From Centropus unirufus (taxonomy: Eukaryota > Chordata > Aves > Cuculiformes > Centropidae): a stretch of 64,000 bases of DNA. Under the pieces are notes generated by a model. The model ran no database searches, had not been told where the DNA came from, and worked only from the letters and a program-made list of their open reading frames with translations. Numbering within the stretch: the stretch's first letter is position 1; every line of letters starts with the position of its first letter. The stretch is taken from NCBI GenBank assembly GCA_013397695.1, contig VYZI01000677.1, positions 18,894 to 82,893 on the forward strand, written 5' to 3'. Shown here in pieces: positions 45,863 to 57,100 of the stretch. The translations under genes and the position numbers were made by a program.

Positions 45863-46881
45863 TGCCAGAGTCATCCAGCTTTACCAAATGGCCAGGGATG
45901 GATCTAATGCTTTTTAAACTGGAGGGAAAAGTGGATTTTCCCCTGATCCGTGAGGACTGCTGCACAGGTGCATTCCATGTGCTGGTGCCAGGCTGGGTGC
46001 TGCTATCAAAGTCATCCTCCTGGTATCAACGGAGGCTCTAACCTTTCCTAAAAAGCAGATTGAAGGAATCACATCTGATCTTACCAACTACCTAAAACTC
46101 TATAATGGCATGAGAAAACAAGCACAAAAATTGTGGTTTCTACTACATTTTTTAAAGGTTTTGGTAAAGACTGCTGAATTCCCAGTTTGCATTTCACTCT
46201 TTCCTATTCCAGTTTACCCCAGCAAGATGTCCTTCACTTACACATTAGCTTATGTTCTCCTACATTACCCTGAAGAGCACAAATACCCTTTCTAGGTGTG
46301 CCCTGTGCACAGACTCTTCCACGTCACACTTCTCTATCTACTATTCTGTGCTTTCTTTCCTGTCGTGTATCTCACCTTTTTTTTTTTTTTCTCCCCTCAT
46401 CTCGTGACTACCCGATTAAACTCAGGGCTTTTATGTCCCTCACACAAGCTCTTTGTGCCATTAAAGCTACACCAGACAACAAATGCAGCCTTTCACCTAC
46501 TTGGCCACAGGACTGAGTCTGTTCTCCTCTCACTGCGGTGGCTGGTTTTGTGCTCCAGGAGCCAAACCAAACCTACGACAAGGGTTGCATAAAGCCTGGA
46601 CAGCGTTACAGGCTGTGCTGCTAAAAGGTGATAGCATGGGAGGGAGGAGGGTGTTTGATAGGTGCCTCTCAATGACCTGGCATTAAGTTATTACACAATT
46701 ATCTATGTGGAATATCCAGATGTGGAGTCCTCTGGGCAGACTTTACGTCTGTGTCAGTTCCAAAGCGTAGCCATCTCCTTACCACTTAGTTTCTCTGGAG
46801 GGAGGGCGAATATATCATTCAAACCCAGCATTTGCATATGTACCCAGCCCTGTCTAGGTTATCTGCTGCTTAAATTCATAT

Positions 46882-47285
46882 GGAATCGTGGAATGGTTTG
46901 GGTTGGAAGGGAACTTAAAGATCATGCAGTTCCAATCCTCCTGCTATGGAGAGGGACACCTCCCACTGCATCAGGGGGCTCCAAGCCCCATCCAACCTGG
47001 CCTTCAACACCTTCAGGGATGGGGCAGCCTCCACTGCTCTGGGAAACCTGGGCCACCCTCACAGTTACAAATTTCTCCCTCAGATCCCATCTCCAACTCC
47101 ACTCTTTCAGCTTCAAACACTTCCCCCTCGTCCTATCCCTGCACTCTTGGATAAAAAATTCCTCCTCAGCTCTCCTGGAGAGCCCCTTTCAGGTCAGGAA
47201 TCTGCTCCAAGGTCTCCCCAGAGCCTTCTCTTCTCCAGGCTGAACAAACCCAATTCTAGGCTGAACAACCACAAGTCATCAGCTC
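46882..47285 (-). mobile_element. CR1 LINE 3' fragment
   Basis: GGAATCGTGGAATGGTTTGG through to TCTTCTCCAGGCTGAACAAA, about 400 bases. Confidence 0.9.
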
Positions 47286-47925
47286 TGGAATATGAACTTC
47301 CACAGACTGATTGGTTAAGCTTGTTGTATACAAAATAACCACCAATTTCGCTATCACTAATATATTCCTTTTGTGAAGCAGTCATCTGATGGACTATGAC
47401 CATCAGCTAATACTATCTGTTTCCAATAATACGTATTTTTATCTCTACGAGTCAAAAGAAGTCACAGCTTTGACTCCGACAAGCTGCTATGAAATGCCTA
47501 AACTCACACTTCGGATCATTGCTGTTCTCACCCCGATTGCTGTTGCTAACTCTGAAGCTGTGATGAAAGCACACAGGCTGGGTTAATGTACCCACATTTT
47601 TAGATGTCATTACTGTAGCATAATGCTCCTTGTTAGCTCTATTTCCTTTTATTAAACAGAGCTATTCTGAATATGATAATGTCTAAAGGCAAAATCAACA
47701 TGTCCAAGCTATTCCTGTTTACCTATTTCACTCAATCCCTTTTCAACCACCAGATTCCATCACTGCTTCCTTTTTTATTATTATTATTTTTAGCTGAATA
47801 CTTTGTTTATGGCATCAAAGTTTTCTTAAGGGGAGAAAAACCCAACCAAAACCCAACTCAAAAGTCAATACAGACAAAATCCACAACCAGAGCAACAGGA
47901 GAAAAAGAGAGAAAACCCATCTTAC

Positions 47926-48017
47926 CTGTGACCAGCCAGGAACAGAAGCAGTGTGGTCTTCCAGACGAATTCCCAGGAGAGCAGGGGGTCCCCAGAGCAG
48001 TTTTCATCAAACTCCAC
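47926..48017 (-). CDS. Candidate exon with strong donor, unrecognised
   Basis: An open frame of 30 codons plus two bases ends at a strong donor (CACAG|GTAAGA). It reads VEFDENCSGDPLLSWEFVWK then TTLLLFLAGH. The two left-over bases AG combine with the A that begins the 45353-45437 segment to give Arg. The left boundary is uncertain: an in-frame TAA precedes it, no ATG is present and the only acceptor is weak. Confidence 0.2.
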
Positions 48018-48115
48018 TTAAATTCATTGATGGTTGCTCCTTCCTGAGATGATGGAGCCCACTTGATGAGGTGCAGGAGTTGCATGCTCCGTGCACATGT
48101 AATACTTACTGGGCA

Positions 48116-48225
48116 TGGAAATTATTTATATGTCATTATTATGTATTATATATGCACTGTATATTATTATTATATATGTATTGTTATATATATGCACTAT
48201 ATATGTATTATGTATTATCCAGAAG
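48116..48225. repeat. TATATG-rich microsatellite
   Basis: TATTATGTATTATATATGCA-like units, AT-rich, about 110 bases. Confidence 0.8.
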
Positions 48226-49787
48226 ACTCCAAAGTTATAAACTAAAAGCTACAAGGCAAAGGGTAAAAAAAATAGGGTAAGAATGGATGATTCACTTACC
48301 TCTAGTAACCAATGTTTAGGATAAACCAGACCTAACAGATGGAAAACTACATCAGAGCGCAGCTCTGCAAGGCCCCAAGGATAAAGGCACTTGGGTACCA
48401 CAGTAAAAGCACCCTGACAGCAGCTTCCAGGCATATGGTCACGAGGCAAAGGCAGGCTGCAGGGAGAACACCCTTAGCATCACAAAGGTTAAAGCATCCA
48501 ACATGCTATGCAGACACATCTACAGAATTATTATAAAATCCTGAAATTCAAAAAAAAACAGCGCAGAAAGCGTCATGATAAAACATTTCCCACATCATAA
48601 GCCAAGAGCTTCTGGTCCACCTTAATGTAGTGCCTTGCTGGCATTTCTTATTATCTTTGTCAGAGGTCTATTTTGAACCAAACTAAATAAAACTAGCAAG
48701 TCTTAGGAAAACATTCCTTTCATTTCTGACTTTCGCCACCCCACACCACAGGAAAAGGCTGAAGTCCTTGTGCAGCCATATGCCTTGGCACAAAGGCAGT
48801 GCAAAGCGATTCTCACTGGTGTAGATGCATATTCGTCCACTACAATCTCCGTTCCTCTTGCCTGCATAGGGAGCATGGGTAGGGAAAAGGAAATAAGCAG
48901 GGATTTTTTTTTTTTAGGTATTCAGGATCAAAATTTAGGTATTCGGTGTTGTCAGTTCCTTTGGGCTGATGAGAGCAAGGAAAACCAGAGCACCTTGGGG
49001 TGCGCCTGTATTAAAGCATGGCTGGACAGAAGCACAGCAGGACCAGGGCTGGAGGCATTTATTGCTTTCACTAAAGGAGGTGGTCCCTTATCCCGTGCAA
49101 AAGCTCCCTCCTTCAGCACCAAGATATGATAGAGAGCTAATTAATGTTGTGTATTAAAACATTTGGTGGTTAACCATGGGAGTTTCTTCTGCTTTTCCAG
49201 ACCAGGATAGAATAGAGTGGTACAAAGATGAGATAAATAAAGGGCTCAGCTGCTGGGAACCAATGTTGCTCCAATCCTAAGACTTAATCATAAAACAGAA
49301 TGCTGTAAATTAGGGAGAGCTATCTGTACCCAAAAACATTTGAACAGCTTGTATATTAAATGTCCTTAGATTCAGGCAGTGCCATTCATAAAGGATTAGT
49401 AAAGCTTCTACTTATTAATGCAAAATGGACCCAAGAAATGATCCCTATTACCAAGAAAGCTGTGGGTCACAGCTGTCATGCCCTAAAGAGTGGCCAGAGA
49501 TCCCCTCAGACATGAGAAAGCATTGAAAATGCTCTTCCCCTGGTTTTGCCCTTGCACCGCAACACCTTGAGGGGAATTATTTCATATGAATATACTCCAT
49601 GGCAAAGAAAAGAGGACACTGTCCCACCTCTTCAGAAAAGCATTGCCCTAGGCAGATGTCTAGATGAGCCTGCTGCCAACAGAAGGAGCAGCTCTCCTGT
49701 GACAAAAGGGAACTGTGTGAAGTCTGACTGCCATAGAGTTGGTAAGTTGGCATGACAAAATAGGGCAAAACAATGATAATTGCAGGC

Positions 49788-50395
49788 AGGAGGAGAAAAA
49801 AAAGTAAAAAAATAGGAAAAAAAGCAGGAAAAAAGGGAAAAGAAAAAAAGGGAAAAGAAAAAAAGGGAAAAGAAAAAAAGGGAAAAGAAAACAGGGAAAA
49901 GAAAAAAGGGAAAAGAAGAAAAAAGGGAAAAGAAAAAAGGGAAAAAGGGGAAAGAAAACAGGGAAAAAAAGGGAAAAGAAAAAAGGGAAAAGAAAAAAGG
50001 GAAAAGAAATAAAAGGGAAAAGAAATAAAAGGGAAAAGAAAAAAGGGAAAAGAAAAAAGGGAAAAGAAAAAGGGGAAAGGGAAAGAAAAAGGGAAAAGAA
50101 AAAAAGGGAAGAGAAAGGGGAATAAAGAAGAAAAGAAGAAAAAAGTTAAAAGAAAAAAGGAAAAGAGGAAAAGGGAAAAGAAAAAAGGTGAAAGAAAAAG
50201 GGGGGAAAGAGAAGGGGATAGAAAAAAAGAGAAATAAGTAAAAAAAGAAACAAGGATAAAAAATAAGTAAAAAGGGGGAAAAGGGAGAAAAAAAGAAAAG
50301 GAGAATTGAGGGAGAAAAGAGGAGCGGAAAAATGGAATAATGAAGGGGGAAAAGCGAATTAATTAAAAAAAAAAATAAATTATTAAAAGATGGGG
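49788..50395 (+). repeat. Polypurine tract upstream of FADS2
   Basis: About 600 bases almost wholly A and G on the plus strand, built on GGGAAAAGAAAAAA-like units. It abuts the CpG-rich promoter. Its Lys/Glu/Gly-only and Phe/Ser/Leu-only open frames are compositional artefacts. Confidence 0.95.
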
Positions 50396-50439
50396 GAGGG
50401 GACAACTTTTTTAAGCCGGAGCCGAAACGCCGCGGCAGG

Positions 50440-50911
50440 GCAGGCAGCGGGCGGAGGAGCGGGGGGGATGCCCGCGGGTCCCGCCCCGGGCCGGCCTCTC
50501 CGCTTCGCAAGATCGCCCGGGGCCAATGGCAGGGGCCGGGCGGGGGGCGGGAGCGCCGGGATTGGTGCAGGGGCTCTGNNNNNNNNNNNNNNNNNNNNNN
50601 NNNNNNNNNNNNNNNNNNNNNNNNNNNNNNNNNNNNNNNNNNNNNNNNNNNNNNNNNNNNNNNNNNNNNNNNNNNNNNNNNNNNNNNNNNNNNNNNNNNN
50701 NNNNNNNNNNNNNNNNNNNNNNNNNNNNNNNNNNNNNNNNNNNNNNNNNNNNNNGGGAGACAAAGAGAAAGGGAGGACATGAGAGAAGGCACGGGGAGAG
50801 AACAGGGCATCAGCTGAGCTCAAGCTTGCGAGGGAAGCTCTCCCCGAAGCGCAGGGAGAGGTTTCCTCCCACCCCGTTTTGGCAAAGAAGACAAAGCGGC
50901 AAGTGTCCCCC
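50440..50911 (+). promoter_or_regulatory. FADS2: FADS2 CpG-rich promoter and 5' UTR
   Basis: Very GC- and CpG-rich sequence directly upstream of the FADS2 ATG. It holds a CCAAT box (50523-50527), an inverted one, ATTGG (50561-50565), and a GC box GGGGCGGG (50544-50551). Assembly gap 50579-50754 interrupts it. Mammalian FADS2 promoters are known to use NF-Y together with SREBP. The CCAAT pair fits that, but no sterol element is claimed here. The start of transcription is not visible. Confidence 0.6.
50579..50754. other. Assembly gap (176 N)
   Basis: A run of N inside the FADS2 CpG-rich promoter. It separates the CCAAT boxes from the 5' UTR sequence at 50755. Confidence 0.99.
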
Positions 50912-51118
50912 ATGGGGAAAGGGGGCGAGAAAGGAGGGGAGTCGGGGGAGCCGGAGGCGCAGATCCGCTTCTACACCTGGGAGGAGATCCAGAAACACAA
51001 CGTGAGGACGGACAAGTGGCTGGTGATAGAGCGCAAGGTTTATAATGTCACCCAGTGGGCAAACAGGCACCCGGGGGGTTCCCGAGTCATCAGCCACTGC
51101 GCCGGAGAGGATGCCACG
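50912..51118 (+). CDS. FADS2: FADS2 exon 1 (cytochrome b5 domain)
   Basis: 207 nt, residues 1-69, including YTWEEIQKHNVRTDKWLVIE and HPGGSRVISHCAGEDAT. Human FADS2 has Tyr where this has Cys in SHCAG. Donor GTAAGG. Confidence 0.95.
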
Positions 51119-54100
51119 GTAAGGATCCCAAAGGCGGTGGCTGCATCCCAGCTCCCATGGGCAGCCCCGGACTGGTCCTCCTTGCCTTCCCGGTGGCCAG
51201 CGAGTCAGCCCTTGGGGCAGCCAGCCTGCCTCTTTCCCCCACCCCTATCTCTTATCACCTGCTGCGCGCCCGGCTCCATCGCTTTTCGCTGCTTCTCGGA
51301 GCGGAAAGGTTCTGAGAATCCTAGGATGTCCCGAGGTTGGCCATTTCCATGACCAAGTTGGTCCAAATTGAGGCAGCTGCTTGGCAGTCAGCTCCATCGA
51401 GCTATGGCAGTTGGTGGCATCTGGAAGATTGGCTGGTAGACATTGCTGGGCTCTGCTTAAGTCCTGCTGTTTTGTCTTTTTGTCTCTTGTTTGTGCTGTG
51501 CCTGGAGCTGGGAATTCATGAGTGAAGTGTTCCAAGTCTTCCCCCTCATCACTGGGCAGCTTAGGGCACGCAGACGGCACTGCAGCCAGGCGTAAGAAAG
51601 GGTTAAGGACAGGCCAGCCTGTGTTTCAAAGGTGCTTCTGTGAGCAGGGTGAGCTGGAGGCTTTAACACAAGGAGCTTTTTCCCCAGGAATGAATCCTCT
51701 ACAGAATTTAGTTACAGGTTTCTGCAGGAAAAAAAAAAACAACAAAAAAAACCCGGAATAATTTATTTCTGCTACAGCTGCTCCTGTGCTCCATGGCTGG
51801 TTTCAGCTCCCTCTCATGTTTCAGCAACTTAAAAAAATACCCCGGCAAACAAACAAAAAAATAAAACTCAAACCAAACAAAACTAAAACCTTGAAAAAAA
51901 AGGAACAAATTGCCTCAGGGGTTGTTGTCTGCAGTTCCCCTCAAAGCCACCTTCTTCCCGAGTGCATCCGGAGAGCTGGTGTCCTCTCCTCGGGGCATTA
52001 ACCCATAGTTAATACAATTTAAACTGCCTCGGAGCTTTTCCGACTAGAATATGTGCATGGAAAGACTAGAATATGTGCATGGCAAGCGGCAGGAGAGACC
52101 AAGCTGTGGCATTAACTCTTCGCCTCCCATGGCTCTTCGCACATCAGCAAGGAGGCTCAGTGTGCAGCAGAATTAATTGGCAAGGATTACTAGCCTTCCC
52201 TTTCCATCAGTCTCCATCTGCCCGTGGGCTGTGGTTTTCCATTCTTCTTGAAGCTCTGCATTTTGGTGTTCCTGTCCCCTTCCAATAAATCCTCTGAATG
52301 AAATGCTTTATCTGTAAAAAAAAAATGGGACGGGTTTTACTTTCAGCTTCTGAAACCGGATGATTTTAACCCCTACCCCAAGGATTTAACTCCAATATGT
52401 CCACTAGAAGCCAAAAAGCATCTGCTGTTGCATTTCTCTCAGATCCTTACAAGGGAGACTGAAACATAGGTTTATGACTCCGGTCCTCCTCCCGCCTCCC
52501 CTCCCATCTTCCCAGTGTACATCGTGCATCGCATCCCATTGCACTCGGAGCACGTCCAAGAAGGCCTGGTCTTAAGAATGCCCTGAAATTATTCATCCCC
52601 AAAGAATACTTTTTCCCCCATTAGTTTAAATAACGTCAAGTCAACGTTCTTTAATGTTTTGCATGTGTTCACTCTCTTCCTCTTCCTCCTTCCTCCCCTT
52701 TCTTCACTCCCAAATTGCAAAACCTTGCAGCAGGTATGGCCAGCTCTTCCCCACTCATTCTGCTCCTCCCTCCTCTCTCGCATCATCTACAAACTGTACC
52801 CAGGAAGGGAACCAGCAACCAGAGCAAACATTCAAGTGCCACGTTTATGGCTCCAAGAGCTGAAAATGCTACAATATCTGGAGCACCAATGAAAGCCTCA
52901 AGGTCTGCTGCCCAGTTGTAACCTTGGGCAAGTCAGTCCTTTCGCGCATCATTCTTTGTGTGTAGAAGGGAGAGGACTGTGTTTTTTAACCTCAGATGGG
53001 CTGAGAGGATGAAGTAGGCAGAAATGGTAAAGGAAAATAAATTCCTCAGATTAGAGAAGGAAGTTGATGATTCAGGGCAACTATTTCTATGCATGGGAAA
53101 CTCCAAAGTGCCTGCAGCACAAGGCTGTAGAAACAGCTTCACTGGCTTTAGTTCTATCTTCATTTTGGCAACAGTAAAGTAAGACCAGGACTAACCAATT
53201 GCAGTTAAAAAGCAACTACTTTGCACTAAAAGCACTCTTGCTGGGAGATGTTTTGCCAGTGATGGAGGACATGGACAAATTGATACAAACTTTTCCCTGT
53301 GGCAACAGGGATCACTTTGTCCATGAACCAGGTTCCAAAAGGGGATGTTTGGGTACTGACATGAAAGCTGAGCTGAGATTTAAGTAGGAAAGTCAAGGGC
53401 TTTACAGAAGAGCATCTCAGTTCCATTTCTGGCATTTTTGGTTTGCTTCTCCCATTGAAATGACCAACAGCCCCCTCCCCAATTCTTCTCCATAGCTTCT
53501 GGCATTTAGGACCCAAGGCAATGGCAGGAAGATGTGCCAGGGGAGGGTTAGGTTGCATCTTAGGAAGAAGGTTCTTCATCCAGAGCATTCGAGTGGTGGA
53601 GCACTGGAACACCTCCCCAGAGAAGCAGTCATAACACCAAACCTGACAATATTCAAGAAGCATTTGGAGAAAGCCCTCAGACACATGGTGTGATCTTTGT
53701 CCCATGCCAGGATAGGAGTTGGACTCAATGATCCTTGTGTGTCCCTTCCACCTCAGGACATTCTATGCTTTTATGATTTCGTGGCTTTTATAACCATTAA
53801 ATCATTCCAGAGTTGTATATTTCTCCTGCACCTGTAGCCAGCTCTTCCACACACCCCCCACCCCATCTCTAACTTCTCATATATAATTTCTTTAACTTCA
53901 AATTGAATTGTTCAGATCAGCTTTCATTCTCTTTCCTTCTTTGCCTCCCACAGCAAAACTTTGTGGTCAGAACATTATTCTGAAGCTCAATCCAAAATCT
54001 TGGCATCAGGTGAAAGTTTCTATTGATTTTGGCAGACTTTGGGACCAAGGTTTCTGGCTGGTATTTTTGAACAGCAGAGCTAGACTTTTCATGGAGGTCA

Positions 54101-57100
54101 GCCCTCAGAAGGGACAGCTGGACACAGTGACTGTTTCCCAGCCTCTCCTTTCTGTTCAGAGCCAGCAGTGAGATTTTACTTTGTCCTTACTGTTAGGCAA
54201 TGGACAAATGTGGAAAGGTTGAAGCATGGTACTCCTAACTTGTCTTTTTGACTGTTTTATTGTATACCACACTTAACATTTCATGGAGCTACACCTTTAC
54301 AGGTCTCCATGATGAATTTCTTGAGTTACCTCCAGTTGTGTGCAAGAGAAGAGTAAGGACAGTGTAAGAATTTCTGACCCGGGTCAACTTGCTGTCCCTA
54401 CCACTCTCTTTGGGGTTAAAATTCAAGCCATGCCGTGTGAAAGCAGGGGTGTGCAAGATCTCACTACTGGCAGCAGATGAGTCAAATCTTCATCAGGCAT
54501 CTGCAGGACATAGTATCATACAAGGGTCATAAAAGATCCTTGAGTTCCAACACCCCTGCCATGGGTAGCGATACTTTCCACTGGATCAGGTTGCTCAAAG
54601 CCCCATCCAACCTGGCCTTGAACCTCCAGGGATGAAGCACCCATGACTTCTCTGGGCAACCTGTGCCAGTGCCTCACCACCGTCACAGGAAAACATTTCT
54701 TCCCAAGATCTCATCTCAATCTCTCTTTCAGCTTAAAACTCTTCCCCCTCATCATATCCCTGCATTCCCTGATAAAGAGCCACTCCTTAGCATTGCTTTT
54801 TTTAATAATCTTTTTGATCCTGACATTCATGAGTTTACCTGGCTCTGCATCTTTTGGACTCCTCCTCCTTTCCACATGTTTTTGCCTACCTTATAGCAGC
54901 CTTCTAGTACATAAAGGGGCCTGCAGACCCCTCTTGAGTTGCCTCCAGGTAGCACACTCCCAAAGGGTATTTATATCCCAGTGGGGATTTGCACAAATTC
55001 CTCTCTGCCTACCTTCTACCTTCTAAGCAAATCAACAGGATTTAGGTATTTAGTTGCTCAGAAAAAATTTGTCGATGTGCCTTCCAGCATCTCTCTAGCT
55101 GGCATCCCAGATCTCGCCATCCACTCCCTACTAGATAAGCAAATCCATCAGCCTTTAGTGGAAGGACTGCACAGGGGTGGAAGTCAGTCCGTCTGGCACG
55201 AGCCTTTCACAGTTACCTGGGGGGATGACTGCAGAGAAGGACAGTGCTGAAGGTGGATGGGAATGGCACAATGAGCAGGAAGCAGCATCTTATCTTCAAT
55301 CTCACACACTTACTTGGTTTTCCACTCCAGGATGCATTCCAGGCCTTCCATATCAATCCCACCTTGGTGCAGAAGTTTCTCAAGCCGTTACTCATAGGAG
55401 AGCTTGCTCCAGGGGAACCAAGCCAGGACCGAGATAAAAACGTAAGTATTTGTTTCTGAGCTGGGACTCAGGCTCTTTCTTCTCTGGTGACCAAACTCTA
55501 GCATGTCATCGCTACCCTATTACAACAGGAAGGAAGGGAATAGTCAAAGAAAAGTCTGAAAGTCAAAGTCAAAGAAGTCAAAGTCTAAGAAGAGTCTTCG
55601 TACAAGTTGCTCACCACCTCAGGACCTGAATTTCTTTCACTGTTTGCTCTGCACCTCCCTTTGGCAGAGTAACTCTTAGGGCAATACTTCTTTGAGACTC
55701 AAACGGGCTTATCCTGCTGAGCCCAGTACCAGCAAAACTCTGGAGAGCAGCCCCAGTTGTGCCACGCATGGCACGAGCAGTTGATCTGTATGGATTAGGT
55801 GAACCAGATGTCTCACTCTGGTGGCTGCATTAAGGAGCAACCCCGCAAGTGCCTTTTCCACCCCCTCAGCATCCTCAGGGCAGCTCTCTATCCCCCGCCC
55901 AGGCAGTTTATTCATTATTCAGGCGCTCTGCATGGCACGACTCGCTCTTGCCATGGAACTCAATCCTGTCCCTTTGTTTGTGACTGGCCATGATTATGAT
56001 ATATCTGTATCCCTCACAATAGAAGAGATGACGCTAACCCACATTAACCCGGGAATGCTCTTCACGAATGATTGCACGGTAGCTGACCCACATATTAAAT
56101 AGGCAATGGGTGCTCTGATATTGGGTGCTCACCATCCCAGCTCTGGAATTATGCATCAAGTAATAGGACTGAATTCTCTCTTTCTCCGACTACCTCTTTA
56201 ATAAGTGTGATGCTCATTCAGATGAGAGTCACCAGCTGGTGTAACTCTCAACAGAGCCAGGTCGTGCTGCTGATTCACAGCAACAGGCTTGAATTTCTCT
56301 CCTAGCTCAAGGTGCAAAAGGTCAGGACGTGGGGTCAGACCAGCCAGGATGTTTATTCATAGGAAAGTGCTGGGAAAAGCTGGAATACAGGGTGAGTATG
56401 GAGGCACTTCTGGACCATTGCCAACCAAGGCAAGGAACAGCCATGGTCCTTAGTATGGAACCTAGCTTTCCTTCCTTTTGGTCAAGTATTGGAAGAGGCT
56501 GCCCATGAAATCGGTGGAGTCTCCTTCTCCGGAGGTGTGCATCACAGCACATCAGGACATGGTTTAGTAGGCATGGTGGGGCTGGGCTGACAGTTGGACT
56601 GGCTGTTCCCAGAGGTCTTTTCCAATCTTAATGATTCAATGCTTCCTTCAACTCGCTCAGATTTACTTACAAGCTTTATACCATGTCTTGCACGTCTGTT
56701 TTGCAGTCCCAGCTGGTGGAAGATTTCCGGACCCTGAGGAAGACAGCAGAGGACATGAATTTATTCAGAGCAAATCCTTTGTTCTTCTCTCTTTACTTGG
56801 GCCATATAATTGCAATGGAAGTTTTGGCTTGGTTAATGGTTTTATACTTCGGTACTGGCTGGATCACAACTCTTATCCTCTCCTGCATCCTTACAACTTC
56901 ACAGGTGAGACATAATTGGGACAGAACATACTGGCTACACCAGTCACTAAGGTGAATGGCAGTGTGCAATGGACTTTTCATATCAGATTAATTACCAGAT
57001 ATTCCCAAAATACTTGTCACTGTGGCACCTCTTGGCTGCTCCTACCCACAGATGATTGAGCTTCACCTGTATTTCTCACCTCTTTGGCCTTTCCTTCCAC

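Larger units (their letters stand above)
39866..49787. other. Spacer between FADS1 and FADS2
   Basis: Contains CR1 fragments, simple repeats and the exon-like minus-strand segments at 43698-43847, 45353-45437 and 47926-48017. Otherwise nothing is recognised. Shared FADS1/FADS2 enhancers would be expected here from mammals but cannot be identified by eye. Confidence 0.55.
51119..55330. other. FADS2: FADS2 intron 1
   Basis: 4.2 kb. It starts CpG-rich, then becomes average, with CR1-type pieces at 53545-53785 and 54512-54800. A weak exon-like segment lies at 53954-54009. Confidence 0.85.

Noticed and set aside
49632..50810. Phe/Ser/Leu-rich and Lys/Glu/Gly-rich open frames
   Set aside because: They are artefacts of the polypurine tract and the gap.
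50879..50911. Upstream start for FADS2
   Set aside because: It would start with TTG. ATG at 50912 gives the usual MGKGG start.
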